From positions 62,001 through 126,000 of the forward strand of contig JAEWER010000019.1 in assembly GCA_023389255.1 (NCBI GenBank): a stretch of 64,000 bases of DNA, written 5' to 3'. Origin of the DNA: Bacillota bacterium. GTDB taxonomy: Bacteria; Bacillota; Clostridia; Saccharofermentanales; DTU023. Of this stretch, positions 8,215 to 16,682 are shown one piece after another. Each line of letters begins with the position of its first letter. The stretch's first letter is position 1. The notes beneath the pieces were generated by a model. The model was not told where the DNA came from, did not search any database, and saw nothing but the letters and a program-made list of their open reading frames with translations. The position numbers and the translations under genes were made by a program.

Positions 8215-8482
8215 TATTGGTCAAGATTACACTATTTCATCTCGCTTAATCGTCTCGGTACTAGATATTGAACAAACAACAACTGTTGATTCAGTTATGT
8301 GGCAAGTTGTAAAAAAAGCAGATGATGAAGGTAGATTAGAATACATTGGAAGTGATTTACCTAGATCTATATTAATTACCTTCGATAGACGTATATATTT
8401 ATCTCCCATCAGTTCTAAAACTATTGCCAAGCGTATAAAGACAAGCGAAGTTAAAGACTTTAATTGGGGCAGTTTAGTATAA
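8204..8482 (+). CDS. remB: RemB-like regulatory protein (DUF370/YaaB)
   Basis: A 92-residue protein starting MYIDIGQDYTISSRLIVSVLDIE and containing ITFDRRIYLSPISSKTIAKR, the pattern of the extracellular matrix regulator RemB (YaaB). In Bacillus subtilis this gene also sits between recF and gyrB, where RemA/RemB-type proteins influence biofilm matrix expression. The ATG at 8204 overlaps the end of recF by 11 bases, so translation is probably coupled. The role in this organism is inferred only. Confidence 0.82.
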   Translation: MYIDIGQDYTISSRLIVSVLDIEQTTTVDSVMWQVVKKADDEGRLEYIGSDLPRSILITFDRRIYLSPISSKTIAKRIKTSEVKDFNWGSLV

Positions 8483-8515
8483 TAAAAGGGAATTTTGAGA
8501 AAAGAAAAGGTAGCT

Positions 8516-10582
8516 ATGTCTGATAAAAAATTCGGTGAAAACTTTGAAGAAATGTTGCATCGTGCAGAAGAAGATGCACAAAATGAAGATGAATTAAGAA
8601 ATCTTGCAGAAAACGTTCATGCTCTAACTGAGGATTATGAAGAAGATAATAAAGAAAGAGCATTAACGGAATTTGATACTAGCAATGATTCAGAGTATAG
8701 CGATAACGATATTCAAGTCTTAGAGGGGCTAGAAGCAGTCCGTTTGAGACCTGGTATGTATATTGGTGATACCACGCCACGGGGACTACACCATTTAATT
8801 TATGAAATTGTAGCAAACTCTGTAGATGAAGCCTTAGCAGGTAGATGTGACGATATCAAAGTAACTGTTAATAAGGGAGAGTCCATAACAGTAGAAGATA
8901 ATGGTATTGGTATTCCTGTTGGCATTCATCCACAAATGGGTATTCCTACAGTTGAGGTTGTGCATACTATTTTGCATGCAGGCGGTAAATTTGGTGGTGG
9001 TGCATATAATTTTTCTGGTGGTCTACACGGTGTAGGTGCTTCGGTAGTAAATGCTTTGTCTGAATGGATGGAAGTATTTGTTAAAAGGGATGGTAAAGAG
9101 CATCATATTAAATTTTCTAGAGGCAATACCATATCTCCCTTAAAAGTAATTGGAGAGGCAAGTAGTTCTGGTACCAAAACTTGCTTTAAGCCAGATCCTG
9201 AAATTTTTCCTGAGCACAAAATCGACTTTGATTTGATGGTGACACGCTACCGAGAAATGGCTTTTTTAAATCGTCAGGTTTCAATAACACTGATTGATGA
9301 TAGAGGAGATGAACCAGTAGTTAAAAAGCTTCACTATGCAGGTGGTATTGTTTCCTTCATTGAATATTTAAACAAGCATAAGACGGTTTTGTTTGAAAAT
9401 CCTATTTATTTTGCAGGAAATGACAACAATCTTTTTGTTGAAATCGCCTTGCAATACAACGATAGCTACAGTGAGAATGTTTATTCTTATGCCAACAATA
9501 TTGCAACCGTAGAAGGTGGATCTCACTTAACTGGTTTTAGAGCTGCTTTGACCAAGTGTATCAATGACTATGGTCGTAAATATAATCTGCTTAAGGAAAA
9601 CGAAAAGAATCTTCAAGGAGATGATACTAGAGAAGGTCTTAGCGCTATTATTAGTGTAAAGATACCGAATCCTCAGTTTGAGGGTCAAACAAAAACAAAG
9701 TTAGGTAATGCTGAGGCAAGAACAGTTGTTGAAAGTATAGTAAATACAGGATTAGCAGAGTTTTTGGAAGAAAATCCCAGTGTAGCAAAAGTGATTTTGC
9801 AAAAATGTATCTCGGCCTCAAGAGCTCGTGATGCGGCTAGAAAAGCTAGAGATATGACGAGAAGAAAGTCAGTCTTTGAATCTAACTCTCTTCCAGGAAA
9901 ACTTGCAGATTGTCAAGAAAAAGATCCTACCTATTGTGAGCTATTTATTGTAGAGGGCGATTCTGCAGGTGGTTCAGCCAAAGGCGGTAGAGAAAAGAAA
10001 TATCAAGCAATTTTGCCTCTTTGGGGAAAAATGCTAAATGTAGAAAAATCACGTATTGACAAGGTCTTTGATAACGAAAAACTCTTACCTATTATCTTAG
10101 CTTTAGGAGCAGGAATAGGTAATGAATTTGATGTGAGTAAAATTCGTTATAACAAGATTATCTTGATGGCAGATGCTGATGTTGATGGTTCTCACATTAG
10201 AACGTTATTGCTCACTTTCTTTTTCCGTTTTATGAGACCATTGATTGAAGAAGGACATGTTTATATTGCTTGTCCACCGCTCTATCGAGTGTACACAGAT
10301 AAACAAGATTTCTATGCTTATCAAGATGAAGATATTGAAAAAATAAAGCAGGAACATAACTTAGTAAATCCACGAATTCAACGCTTTAAAGGTTTAGGCG
10401 AAATGAATGCTGAACAGCTGTGGGAAACAACAATGAATCCAGATACACGTCTATTGATACAAGTTACTATCAATGATGCACAAATGGCTGATGAGACTTT
10501 TTCTTTACTTATGGGAGATAAAGTTGAGCCACGTCGTGAATTCATTAATGAAAATGCTAAGTACGCTGTCAGAGACAACTAA
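8516..10582 (+). CDS. gyrB: DNA gyrase subunit B, with acidic N-terminal extension
   Basis: The ATPase subunit of gyrase, which introduces negative supercoils together with GyrA (not in this window). Motifs in order: IVANSVDEALAG, VEDNGIGIPVGIHP, GGLHGVGASVVNALS, the TOPRIM motifs IVEGDSAGGSAK and DADVDGSHIRTLLLTFFFR, and the C-terminal IQRFKGLGEMN. The ATG at 8516 is chosen because AAAGG precedes it; a TTG at 8495 is an in-frame alternative. About 65 residues rich in Glu, Asp and Asn precede the conserved VLEGLEAVRLRPGMYIG, where most GyrB proteins have around ten, giving 688 residues against the usual 640. Confidence 0.96.
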   Translation: MSDKKFGENFEEMLHRAEEDAQNEDELRNLAENVHALTEDYEEDNKERALTEFDTSNDSEYSDNDIQVLEGLEAVRLRPGMYIGDTTPRGLHHLIYEIVANSVDEALAGRCDDIKVTVNKGESITVEDNGIGIPVGIHPQMGIPTVEVVHTILHAGGKFGGGAYNFSGGLHGVGASVVNALSEWMEVFVKRDGKEHHIKFSRGNTISPLKVIGEASSSGTKTCFKPDPEIFPEHKIDFDLMVTRYREMAFLNRQVSITLIDDRGDEPVVKKLHYAGGIVSFIEYLNKHKTVLFENPIYFAGNDNNLFVEIALQYNDSYSENVYSYANNIATVEGGSHLTGFRAALTKCINDYGRKYNLLKENEKNLQGDDTREGLSAIISVKIPNPQFEGQTKTKLGNAEARTVVESIVNTGLAEFLEENPSVAKVILQKCISASRARDAARKARDMTRRKSVFESNSLPGKLADCQEKDPTYCELFIVEGDSAGGSAKGGREKKYQAILPLWGKMLNVEKSRIDKVFDNEKLLPIILALGAGIGNEFDVSKIRYNKIILMADADVDGSHIRTLLLTFFFRFMRPLIEEGHVYIACPPLYRVYTDKQDFYAYQDEDIEKIKQEHNLVNPRIQRFKGLGEMNAEQLWETTMNPDTRLLIQVTINDAQMADETFSLLMGDKVEPRREFINENAKYAVRDN

Positions 10583-10590
10583 GGAGCATT

Positions 10591-11343
10591 ATGATCCTTG
10601 CTATTGTTAATCAAAAAGGTGGTGTTGGTAAAACAACGTCCGCTGTAAATTTAGCGGCTGCTATTGCAAAACAAAAAAAGAAAGTTTTGCTGATAGATTT
10701 AGATCCACAAGGTAATGCTACATCTGGTGTAGGACTAAATAAAAATGAACTTACAAAAACTACCTATGAGATAGTATGTGAGCAGATTAAACTAAGCGAA
10801 GCAATAGTAAGCATAGAGAATAACTTTGATTTTTGCCCAGCAAATGTCAATTTAGCAGCAAGTGAAGTTGAATTAGTTTCTGTTGTTTCACGTGAAACAA
10901 AGTTGAAAAATGCCTTGGTTGAAGTAGAAAAAAACTACGATTTTATTTTAATTGACTGCCCGCCTTCACTTGGTTTGCTCACGCTCAATGCTCTAACAGC
11001 GTCTGATGGTGTCTTAATTCCCATTCAAGCAGAATTTTATGCCCTTGAGGGTTTAACACAATTATTGGCAACTATCAGACAAGTAAACGAGAAAATAAAT
11101 CCAGAACTGACTGTTTTTGGAACTTTAATTACTATGTTTGATAGAAGAACTCAGCTTGCACGACAAGTAGAAATAGAAATAAGGAAAGTTTTTGGAGACA
11201 CCGTATTTAAAACGGTGGTGCCTAGAAACGTTAGATTGAGTGAAGCACCTAGTTATGGTTTGCCGATTACTAGTTATGACAAACATTCTAAGGGGGCGAA
11301 AGCGTATTTAGCCCTAGCTAAAGAAGTGATTAGGAGAGTGTAG
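10591..11343 (+). CDS. parA: Chromosome partitioning ATPase ParA (Soj)
   Basis: A 250-residue deviant-Walker ATPase that drives segregation of ParB-bound origins. It begins MILAIVNQKGGVGKTTSAVN, the deviant Walker A box with no DNA-binding N-terminal extension, so it is the chromosomal type. It continues with VLLIDLDPQGNATSG, LIDCPPSLGLLTLNAL and VPRNVRLSEAPSYGLPI. The ATG follows AAGGAG. A second exact parS site lies inside the coding sequence at 10884-10899. parB follows with one base between stop and start. Confidence 0.97.
   Translation: MILAIVNQKGGVGKTTSAVNLAAAIAKQKKKVLLIDLDPQGNATSGVGLNKNELTKTTYEIVCEQIKLSEAIVSIENNFDFCPANVNLAASEVELVSVVSRETKLKNALVEVEKNYDFILIDCPPSLGLLTLNALTASDGVLIPIQAEFYALEGLTQLLATIRQVNEKINPELTVFGTLITMFDRRTQLARQVEIEIRKVFGDTVFKTVVPRNVRLSEAPSYGLPITSYDKHSKGAKAYLALAKEVIRRV
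10884..10899. other. parS: parS site within the parA coding sequence
   Basis: TGTTTCACGTGAAACA, identical to the core of the site at 6952-6967 about 3.9 kb upstream. It is read in the parA frame as part of VVSRETKL. Confidence 0.95.
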
Positions 11344-11344
11344 T

Positions 11345-12217
11345 ATGGCTGGATTAGGTAAGGGTTTGGATGCTCTTTTTGCAACAGCTAATATCGATAT
11401 GCCACAAAAAATTCAGGAGAAAGTTATTGAATTAGATTTAAACCAAATTTCTCCCATGCAAGGTCAACCAAGAGAACAGTTTGCAGAAACTGAGCTAAAT
11501 GAACTAGCAGAATCTATTAAACAACATGGAGTTCTACAACCAATTATTGTTCGTAAAGAAAAAAAGGGTAAGGACACTTTTTTTCGTATAGTTGCAGGTG
11601 AAAGACGTTGGCGTGCTGCCAAGATAGCAAAATTAAAAGTTATACCTGCGCTAATTCGTGAAATAGATGATAACAAAGCTCTGCAACAAGCGATTATCGA
11701 AAATATTCAACGTGTAGATTTAAATCCAATAGAAGAAGCAAAAGCATTTGAACGTCTACAACTGGAATATTCCTTAACACAAGAAGAATTAGCTAAAATC
11801 TTAGGTAGATCTAGATCAGCTGTTGCTAATAGTCTCAGATTAAATAATCTTGCTACTTCTGTAAAAAAAGCTATTTTGCAGGAGACTATAACAGAAGGAC
11901 ATGGCAGAACTCTGCTGGGGTTAACGGAAAAGCAACAGCAAAAAGCACTTGATTTCATTCAGAAAGAAAGACTTTCCGTACGCCAAACAGAAGTTCTCGT
12001 TAAGAAAATCAAAGAACAAGAAAAAAACATCTCACATGTAGCAACAAAGCAAGAGGTTGAATATCAGTTAAATTTAAAACGCATACAAGAAAGATTAACA
12101 AAAAAATTAGCAACCAAAGTTAGATTTAATGATCAAGGGGGCAAAGGACAGATTGTTATCACTTATAGCAATTTAGATGAACTAGATAGATTGTTAGAAG
12201 AACTAGGTAGCAAGTGA
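11345..12217 (+). CDS. parB: Chromosome partitioning protein ParB (Spo0J)
   Basis: A 290-residue CTP-dependent clamp that loads at parS and spreads along DNA. The N-terminus MAGLGKGLDALF is the ParA-stimulating peptide. The ParB domain has AGERRWRAAKIAKL (CTP-binding box) and AIIENIQRVDLNPIEEA, followed by the helix-turn-helix LTQEELAKILGRSRSAVANSLRL and a C-terminal dimerisation region ending LDELDRLLEELGSK. It is translated immediately after parA. Its stop overlaps the next gene's start (TGATG). Confidence 0.97.
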   Translation: MAGLGKGLDALFATANIDMPQKIQEKVIELDLNQISPMQGQPREQFAETELNELAESIKQHGVLQPIIVRKEKKGKDTFFRIVAGERRWRAAKIAKLKVIPALIREIDDNKALQQAIIENIQRVDLNPIEEAKAFERLQLEYSLTQEELAKILGRSRSAVANSLRLNNLATSVKKAILQETITEGHGRTLLGLTEKQQQKALDFIQKERLSVRQTEVLVKKIKEQEKNISHVATKQEVEYQLNLKRIQERLTKKLATKVRFNDQGGKGQIVITYSNLDELDRLLEELGSK

Positions 12218-13212
12218 TGAACATTCTAAAACAAGTAGCTGAAATAAAGGCAAAATATTTAGTTATTCTGTACGAAAAGCATGGTTCTACCCCACAAAAA
12301 GAGGGTGCCTATATGTTGCTAGGTAAGTCAGGAAAGCAAAGTGGCACGATTGGTGGTGGCTTGATAGAACATGTTGCTACATCATTAGGAGCAGCCATTT
12401 TATCTAGTGGTTTAATAGCTACAGCAGAATTTACTTTATCAAATTACAAAGCTGGTGCCCTAGGTATGGTTTGTGGTGGAAAAAATAAGTTGATCTATAT
12501 TCCCTTGACTGCTGAAGTAATGAAGGAATTAGAAACAGGTACACTCTGTTTTGCTATGCCAAAAAAGCAATTGCAAATTTTTCCTAAAGAAATATTGGCA
12601 GAATGCGATGAATTCTTAGATAAAAGTGATAATTTTACACTTTACCAGGAGTCCTTAAATATAATTAATCCGCCTAAATTGCCAGCCAAGTCCTGTTATA
12701 GCAAAGGTAATAATTATGCTTATTTTTGTTTTAAACCTATGCAAGCTCCGCGAATAATTATTTTTGGTGGTGGACATGTAGCGCAAAAGGTGAGCTACTT
12801 ATTATCATTTGTCGGTTACAAACAGGTGATTTTAGAAGACAGGTTAGAATTTCTCAAAAAAGAGTTATTTGCTAAAGAAGCTGAATTAAAAAAAGTTGAG
12901 TTTAGCTGTTTTAAAAAGGAACTAACAATTGAAAAAAATGATTTTATTTGTGTTTTAACGAGAGGGCACAGATCAGATATTGAGGTTATAGATCAATTAT
13001 TAAAAGAAGAATTTAGCTTTCTTGGTGTCATGGGTAGTAAAGCTAAAAAACACCATATGCTGGATGAACTAACCAAACGAGGCTATAACAAAGAAATTCT
13101 AGATAAAATAACATGCCCTATTGGTTTGGATATTGGTTCAGTCAGCATTGAAGAAATAGCTGTGAGCATAGTCGCGCAAATAATAGCAACCTATCAAAAA
13201 AATGCTAATTAA
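12217..13212 (+). CDS. XdhC/CoxI-family molybdenum hydroxylase maturation protein
   Basis: A 331-residue protein with the two XdhC domains: an N-terminal XdhC/CoxI part (EKHGSTPQKEGAYMLL, GTIGGGLIEHVA) and a C-terminal Rossmann-like part (IIIFGGGHVAQKVSYLLSFVGY, LTRGHRSDIEVIDQLL, FLGVMGSKAKKHHML, CPIGLDIGSVSIEEIAVSIVAQI). XdhC proteins insert or sulfurate the molybdenum cofactor of xanthine dehydrogenase-type hydroxylases. The ATG at 12217 overlaps the parB stop. With yqeC and yqeB following, the likely client is a selenium-dependent hydroxylase; none is encoded in the window. Confidence 0.88.
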   Translation: MNILKQVAEIKAKYLVILYEKHGSTPQKEGAYMLLGKSGKQSGTIGGGLIEHVATSLGAAILSSGLIATAEFTLSNYKAGALGMVCGGKNKLIYIPLTAEVMKELETGTLCFAMPKKQLQIFPKEILAECDEFLDKSDNFTLYQESLNIINPPKLPAKSCYSKGNNYAYFCFKPMQAPRIIIFGGGHVAQKVSYLLSFVGYKQVILEDRLEFLKKELFAKEAELKKVEFSCFKKELTIEKNDFICVLTRGHRSDIEVIDQLLKEEFSFLGVMGSKAKKHHMLDELTKRGYNKEILDKITCPIGLDIGSVSIEEIAVSIVAQIIATYQKNAN

Positions 13213-13984
13213 ACCTAGTGTAATTTCTGTTATTGGAGCTGGTGGTAAAACGAGCTTAATCTGTTCTCTAGCTTATCAATATTTGTCTAATAATCTTTCT
13301 GTCTGTATTACTACTACAACCAAAATGCAGATATTAGCTACAGCTAATACCTTTTTTGCGCAGAAAGGAGAGATTTTAAGTCAAGGTCTTATATTCCATT
13401 ACAACAACAAAACAAAAGAGTGGGAGAAATATCTTAGTAACAAGTCAAGAATAGAAAGAAACGGATTTAATATTTGCTACCTAGAAGAAGATTTAATAAA
13501 GGAAAATCTAAACCAAGAGAAGTTGCCTTTTTTTTGCCAAGTGGGTAAAAAAATAACAGAGGAAAAAATAGGTTCAATTAAAGAAAAGACACTACAAGAG
13601 TTAGCCAAAAGGTATCAAGTAGTACTAGTTGAAGCGGATGGTGCTAAAGGAAAACCACTAAAGGGTTGGCGAAATTTTGAACCAGTTATTGCTGATATCA
13701 GCGAACAAATCATTATGGTAATAGATGGCTCAACTATTTTTAGACCTATTTCAGAGAAAAATATTTTTGCGCTAGATCTATTTAAAAAGCAATTCGTAAA
13801 AAGAGAAGAAGAAATCACACCGGACATCTACAGACGCATTTTAGATGTAAAAAAAGAACCTTGGTGTAGGATAAAAAATATAGAAAAAAAAGACCTTTAT
13901 TGCTATATAAGTCATGCAGATCTCTTAGATGAAAAGTATCAAGAGTTAATAATTAAGACTATTTCAGGGAGTAAAAATGTTTAG
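13202..13984 (+). CDS. yqeC: Selenium-dependent hydroxylase accessory protein YqeC
   Basis: A 260-residue putative ATPase. It starts with a P-loop-like VISVIGAGGKTSLICSLAYQYL and has CITTTTKMQ and VLVEADGAKGKPLKGW, the pattern of YqeC proteins. In comparative genomics this family accompanies SelD in genomes whose selenium is used for selenium-dependent molybdenum hydroxylases. The exact reaction is not established; it probably acts in building or inserting the selenium-containing cofactor. The ATG overlaps the end of the xdhC-like gene by 11 bases, and the end overlaps yqeB by 8. Confidence 0.85.
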   Translation: MLIKPSVISVIGAGGKTSLICSLAYQYLSNNLSVCITTTTKMQILATANTFFAQKGEILSQGLIFHYNNKTKEWEKYLSNKSRIERNGFNICYLEEDLIKENLNQEKLPFFCQVGKKITEEKIGSIKEKTLQELAKRYQVVLVEADGAKGKPLKGWRNFEPVIADISEQIIMVIDGSTIFRPISEKNIFALDLFKKQFVKREEEITPDIYRRILDVKKEPWCRIKNIEKKDLYCYISHADLLDEKYQELIIKTISGSKNV

Positions 13985-14867
13985 TAGCGACAAAACTGAA
14001 AGACGTGCTCAAATAGCAGAAATCAAGCAATGCTTAAACGAAAACTATCAATTACCTTTGGTTATAGTGAGGGGAGCAGGTGATCTAGCTACAGGAGTTA
14101 TTCAGGCCTTAAGCAGAAGTGGTTTTCCGGTACTTGCTTTAGAAGTTGAAAATCCATCGGCGATCAGACGGACTGTAGCTATTTCAGAAGCAGTTTACCA
14201 AGCAAAAGTAAAAGTGGAAGATGTCATTGGTGTGTTGGCTACAAAGCCTAAAGAAATAGTCACTATTTTGAAAGAGGGCTTTGTGCCTGTAATAGCCGAT
14301 TCAAAGGGAGAAGCAATACCATATCTAACTCCCAGCATCGTTGTAGATGCAATTTTAGCTAAAAAGAACTTGGGAACTTATAAAAAAATGGCATCCTTAG
14401 TGATAGCTCTAGGTCCTGGATTTCAAGCACCGAAAGATGCACATATTGTTATTGAAACCATGCGAGGACATGATCTAGGAAGACTGATTACTAGTGGTTT
14501 TGCTAAAGCTAATACAGGTATTCCAGGTGCAATAATGGGTCGAAAAGAAGAGCGAGTTTTAAGAGCACCTGTTGCTGGTAGATTGATTGCTTTTAGAGAA
14601 ATAGGTGATCTGGTTGAAGCAGGTGATATTATCGCTATGATCGAAACAGAAGATTTGCAGAGAGTAGCAATTAAAGCTCCTTTTGCTGGTCTTTTACGTG
14701 GTCTTTTACCGATGGGTTATCCTGTTGTTGAGAACTTTAAAATAGGAGATATCGATCCAAGACAAGCAGAAAGACAAAATTGTTTCACCATCTCTGAAAA
14801 AGCAAGAGCTCTAGGAGGGGCTACTTTGCAAGCGATCTTTTTAGAACGTCAGAGATGGCAAAAGTAA
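13977..14867 (+). CDS. yqeB: Selenium-dependent molybdenum hydroxylase system protein YqeB
   Basis: A 296-residue protein of the YqeB (EF2563) family. The N-terminal nucleotide-binding-like half has VIVRGAGDLATGVIQALSRSGFPVLALEVENPSAIRRTVAISEAVY. The C-terminal half has biotinyl/lipoyl-like repeats (RAPVAGRLIAFREIGDLVEAGDIIAMIE and IKAPFAGLLRGLLPMGYPV). The family is a marker of the orphan-SelD selenium trait. The biochemical role is unknown, probably cofactor maturation. The TAA stop abuts the stop of the convergent yedF with no spacer (TAATTA). Confidence 0.88.
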   Translation: MFSSDKTERRAQIAEIKQCLNENYQLPLVIVRGAGDLATGVIQALSRSGFPVLALEVENPSAIRRTVAISEAVYQAKVKVEDVIGVLATKPKEIVTILKEGFVPVIADSKGEAIPYLTPSIVVDAILAKKNLGTYKKMASLVIALGPGFQAPKDAHIVIETMRGHDLGRLITSGFAKANTGIPGAIMGRKEERVLRAPVAGRLIAFREIGDLVEAGDIIAMIETEDLQRVAIKAPFAGLLRGLLPMGYPVVENFKIGDIDPRQAERQNCFTISEKARALGGATLQAIFLERQRWQK

Positions 14868-15464
14868 TTAAGGTTTGACTACATGATTTTCTGTCAGCAG
14901 AAGACAAATATTATACATATTGGTAATCTCACCAATTTTGAGTTTGTCTTTTAGTTGGTATTGTTCAAGACAAAGACCACAAGAAAGAATCTGTACACCC
15001 ATTTGTGCTAGTGCGTTTAGGTCAGAAAGTAAATTTTCATCATCTGTCGTCGTAATATTTACACCCTTGTTATAACAAATAATGGCTTTGGGTAATTGCT
15101 TGTTTTCAGTGAGTGCAAAGATAAAGTTTTTCAGTAGATTTTGACTGAAAACATCGTCTCCCTCACCCATTTTATCTGAAGAGAAGACAACAACATAAGC
15201 AGAATGATCTGTCTTGTTGCTATTCTTTTGAGCGAGTTCTAATACCTTGTTTGAATCGGGCAAGAAAGTGAGTGAGTATGTCTTGTCTTTTTGCTCTGTT
15301 TTGACAGAAAAGGGTAAAGAGTCTGCTAGCTTTTCTAAATTACTAACAGCTTCTTCGTTATCTACTAAGATTTGAAAAGCGTTTTTTTCGTCTTGTTCAG
15401 CCTGCTTTTTCGCTAAAACTACAGGTAAGGGACAAGCTTTTCCTAAAGCATCGATTATAAGCAT
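14868..15464 (-). CDS. yedF: Selenium metabolism protein YedF (TusA-like)
   Basis: A 198-residue protein with an N-terminal TusA-like domain, IIDALGKACPLPVVLAKK, whose CPxP cysteine (Cys11) would carry sulfur or selenium. A C-terminal DsrE-like domain follows with SSDKMGEGDD, ILSCGLCLEQYQLKDKLKIGEITNMY. YedF accompanies SelD in many clostridia and is thought to deliver or handle reduced selenium. AGGAGG precedes the ATG. It is eight bases downstream of selD, so they form one operon, convergent with yqeB. Confidence 0.92.
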   Translation of the reverse strand: MLIIDALGKACPLPVVLAKKQAEQDEKNAFQILVDNEEAVSNLEKLADSLPFSVKTEQKDKTYSLTFLPDSNKVLELAQKNSNKTDHSAYVVVFSSDKMGEGDDVFSQNLLKNFIFALTENKQLPKAIICYNKGVNITTTDDENLLSDLNALAQMGVQILSCGLCLEQYQLKDKLKIGEITNMYNICLLLTENHVVKP

Positions 15465-15472
15465 ATAGCCTC

Positions 15473-16522
15473 CTATAAAATGTTAATCTGCTTCGCTGAA
15501 GCAGATGTTTTCTGACTTATTTCACCTACTAGGTGCATGGCAACACCTAATTTTTGACATTCCTCTATGAAAGCTTCGTTTTGTTTAGCATCTGTAGGCA
15601 TCGCAATGAGAAGTCCACCAGATGTTTGTGGGTCAAAAAGTAATTCATTATATGGTGTATTGTCGTGTCTAAAAGAGCAGAGATGGTGAAAAGCTTGACG
15701 ATTACGTTGTCCACCTCCGGTAACTAACAGCTCCTTAGCCTTAGCTAGAGCGCTAGGATAGAGGGGCAATGATCTGGTATAAATCGTTGCTTCGTTAGCT
15801 GAAGAAAGCATTTCTTTTAGATGACCGATCAAACCAAAACCAGTTACATCCGTTAAAGCAAGACAATTATGTTTGATTGCTAAAAATGAAGCTTGTTTGT
15901 TTAAAGTGGTCATGCCCTCGATGAGAACTGCGTAGTCTGTATCACTTAGTTCACCCACCGACCTTGCGCCACATAAAATACCTGCGCCTAAAGGCTTGCT
16001 CAAATAGAGTTTGGCTGGTTGTTTAATTTGGTTGTTTAGCTTTAAGTCAGACTTTTTTGCGAAACCAGTTACTACCAAGCCGTACTTAGCTTTAGCATCA
16101 TGTATGGAGTGACCACCAGCAATTACACAGCCAGCTTCTTTTACTTTATCTTGCCCACCACGCAGAATCTCTTTCAATACGGTAGTATCTTCATCGCTAG
16201 GAAAAGCAACAATATTTAATGCAAAAGCAGGTGTTGCACCCATAGCGTAAATATCGCTCAAGGCATTGGTTGCTGCAATTTGACCGAAATAATAAGGTTC
16301 AGCTACAGGAGTTGGAAAAAAATCTAAGGTTTGAATCAGTACATTTTCCTCATCTATTTCATAAATACAGGCGTCATCTGCACTCTCAAACCCGAGCAAC
16401 AATTTTGGATCAGCATTTTGCTTTGGTAGAGAGGCTAAAATCTCGTGTAGTTTTAAGGATCCTATTTTAGCGTTGCAACCACCACAAACTTCAAGTGCAA
16501 GATTGCTGTCATAAGCTGTCAT
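15473..16522 (-). CDS. selD: Selenide, water dikinase (selenophosphate synthetase)
   Basis: A 349-residue enzyme that makes selenophosphate from selenide and ATP. The ATG at 16522 is preferred because AAAGGAG lies just upstream; an open frame to 16603 has none. The catalytic site is CGGCNAKIG with Cys16 and Lys19, so this is a cysteine form with no in-frame UGA. Other motifs are ESADDACIYEID, NALSDIYAMGATPAFALNI, AGGHSIHDAKAKYGL, LTDVTGFGLIGHL and LLFDPQTSGGLLIAM. No selA, selB or tRNA-Sec is in the window, while yqeB, yqeC and the xdhC-like gene are, so the likely use is the selenium-containing hydroxylase cofactor. Confidence 0.95.
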   Translation of the reverse strand: MTAYDSNLALEVCGGCNAKIGSLKLHEILASLPKQNADPKLLLGFESADDACIYEIDEENVLIQTLDFFPTPVAEPYYFGQIAATNALSDIYAMGATPAFALNIVAFPSDEDTTVLKEILRGGQDKVKEAGCVIAGGHSIHDAKAKYGLVVTGFAKKSDLKLNNQIKQPAKLYLSKPLGAGILCGARSVGELSDTDYAVLIEGMTTLNKQASFLAIKHNCLALTDVTGFGLIGHLKEMLSSANEATIYTRSLPLYPSALAKAKELLVTGGGQRNRQAFHHLCSFRHDNTPYNELLFDPQTSGGLLIAMPTDAKQNEAFIEECQKLGVAMHLVGEISQKTSASAKQINIL

Positions 16523-16682
16523 AAAAGCTCCTTTAATAGATGTTATGTTCATCGTAATACAAAATAATGGTTCTACTTTATTCAATAAGGTAATAAATAG
16601 CATCTCTTGAGTAAGTCGTGCCTAACTGTTAAACTTGCATAGATAAAAACTAACATTTGGAACCATTCTGGGAGGTATCCTG

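Noticed and set aside
15473..16522. Possible selenocysteine codon in selD
   Set aside because: The active site is encoded as cysteine and there is no in-frame TGA.
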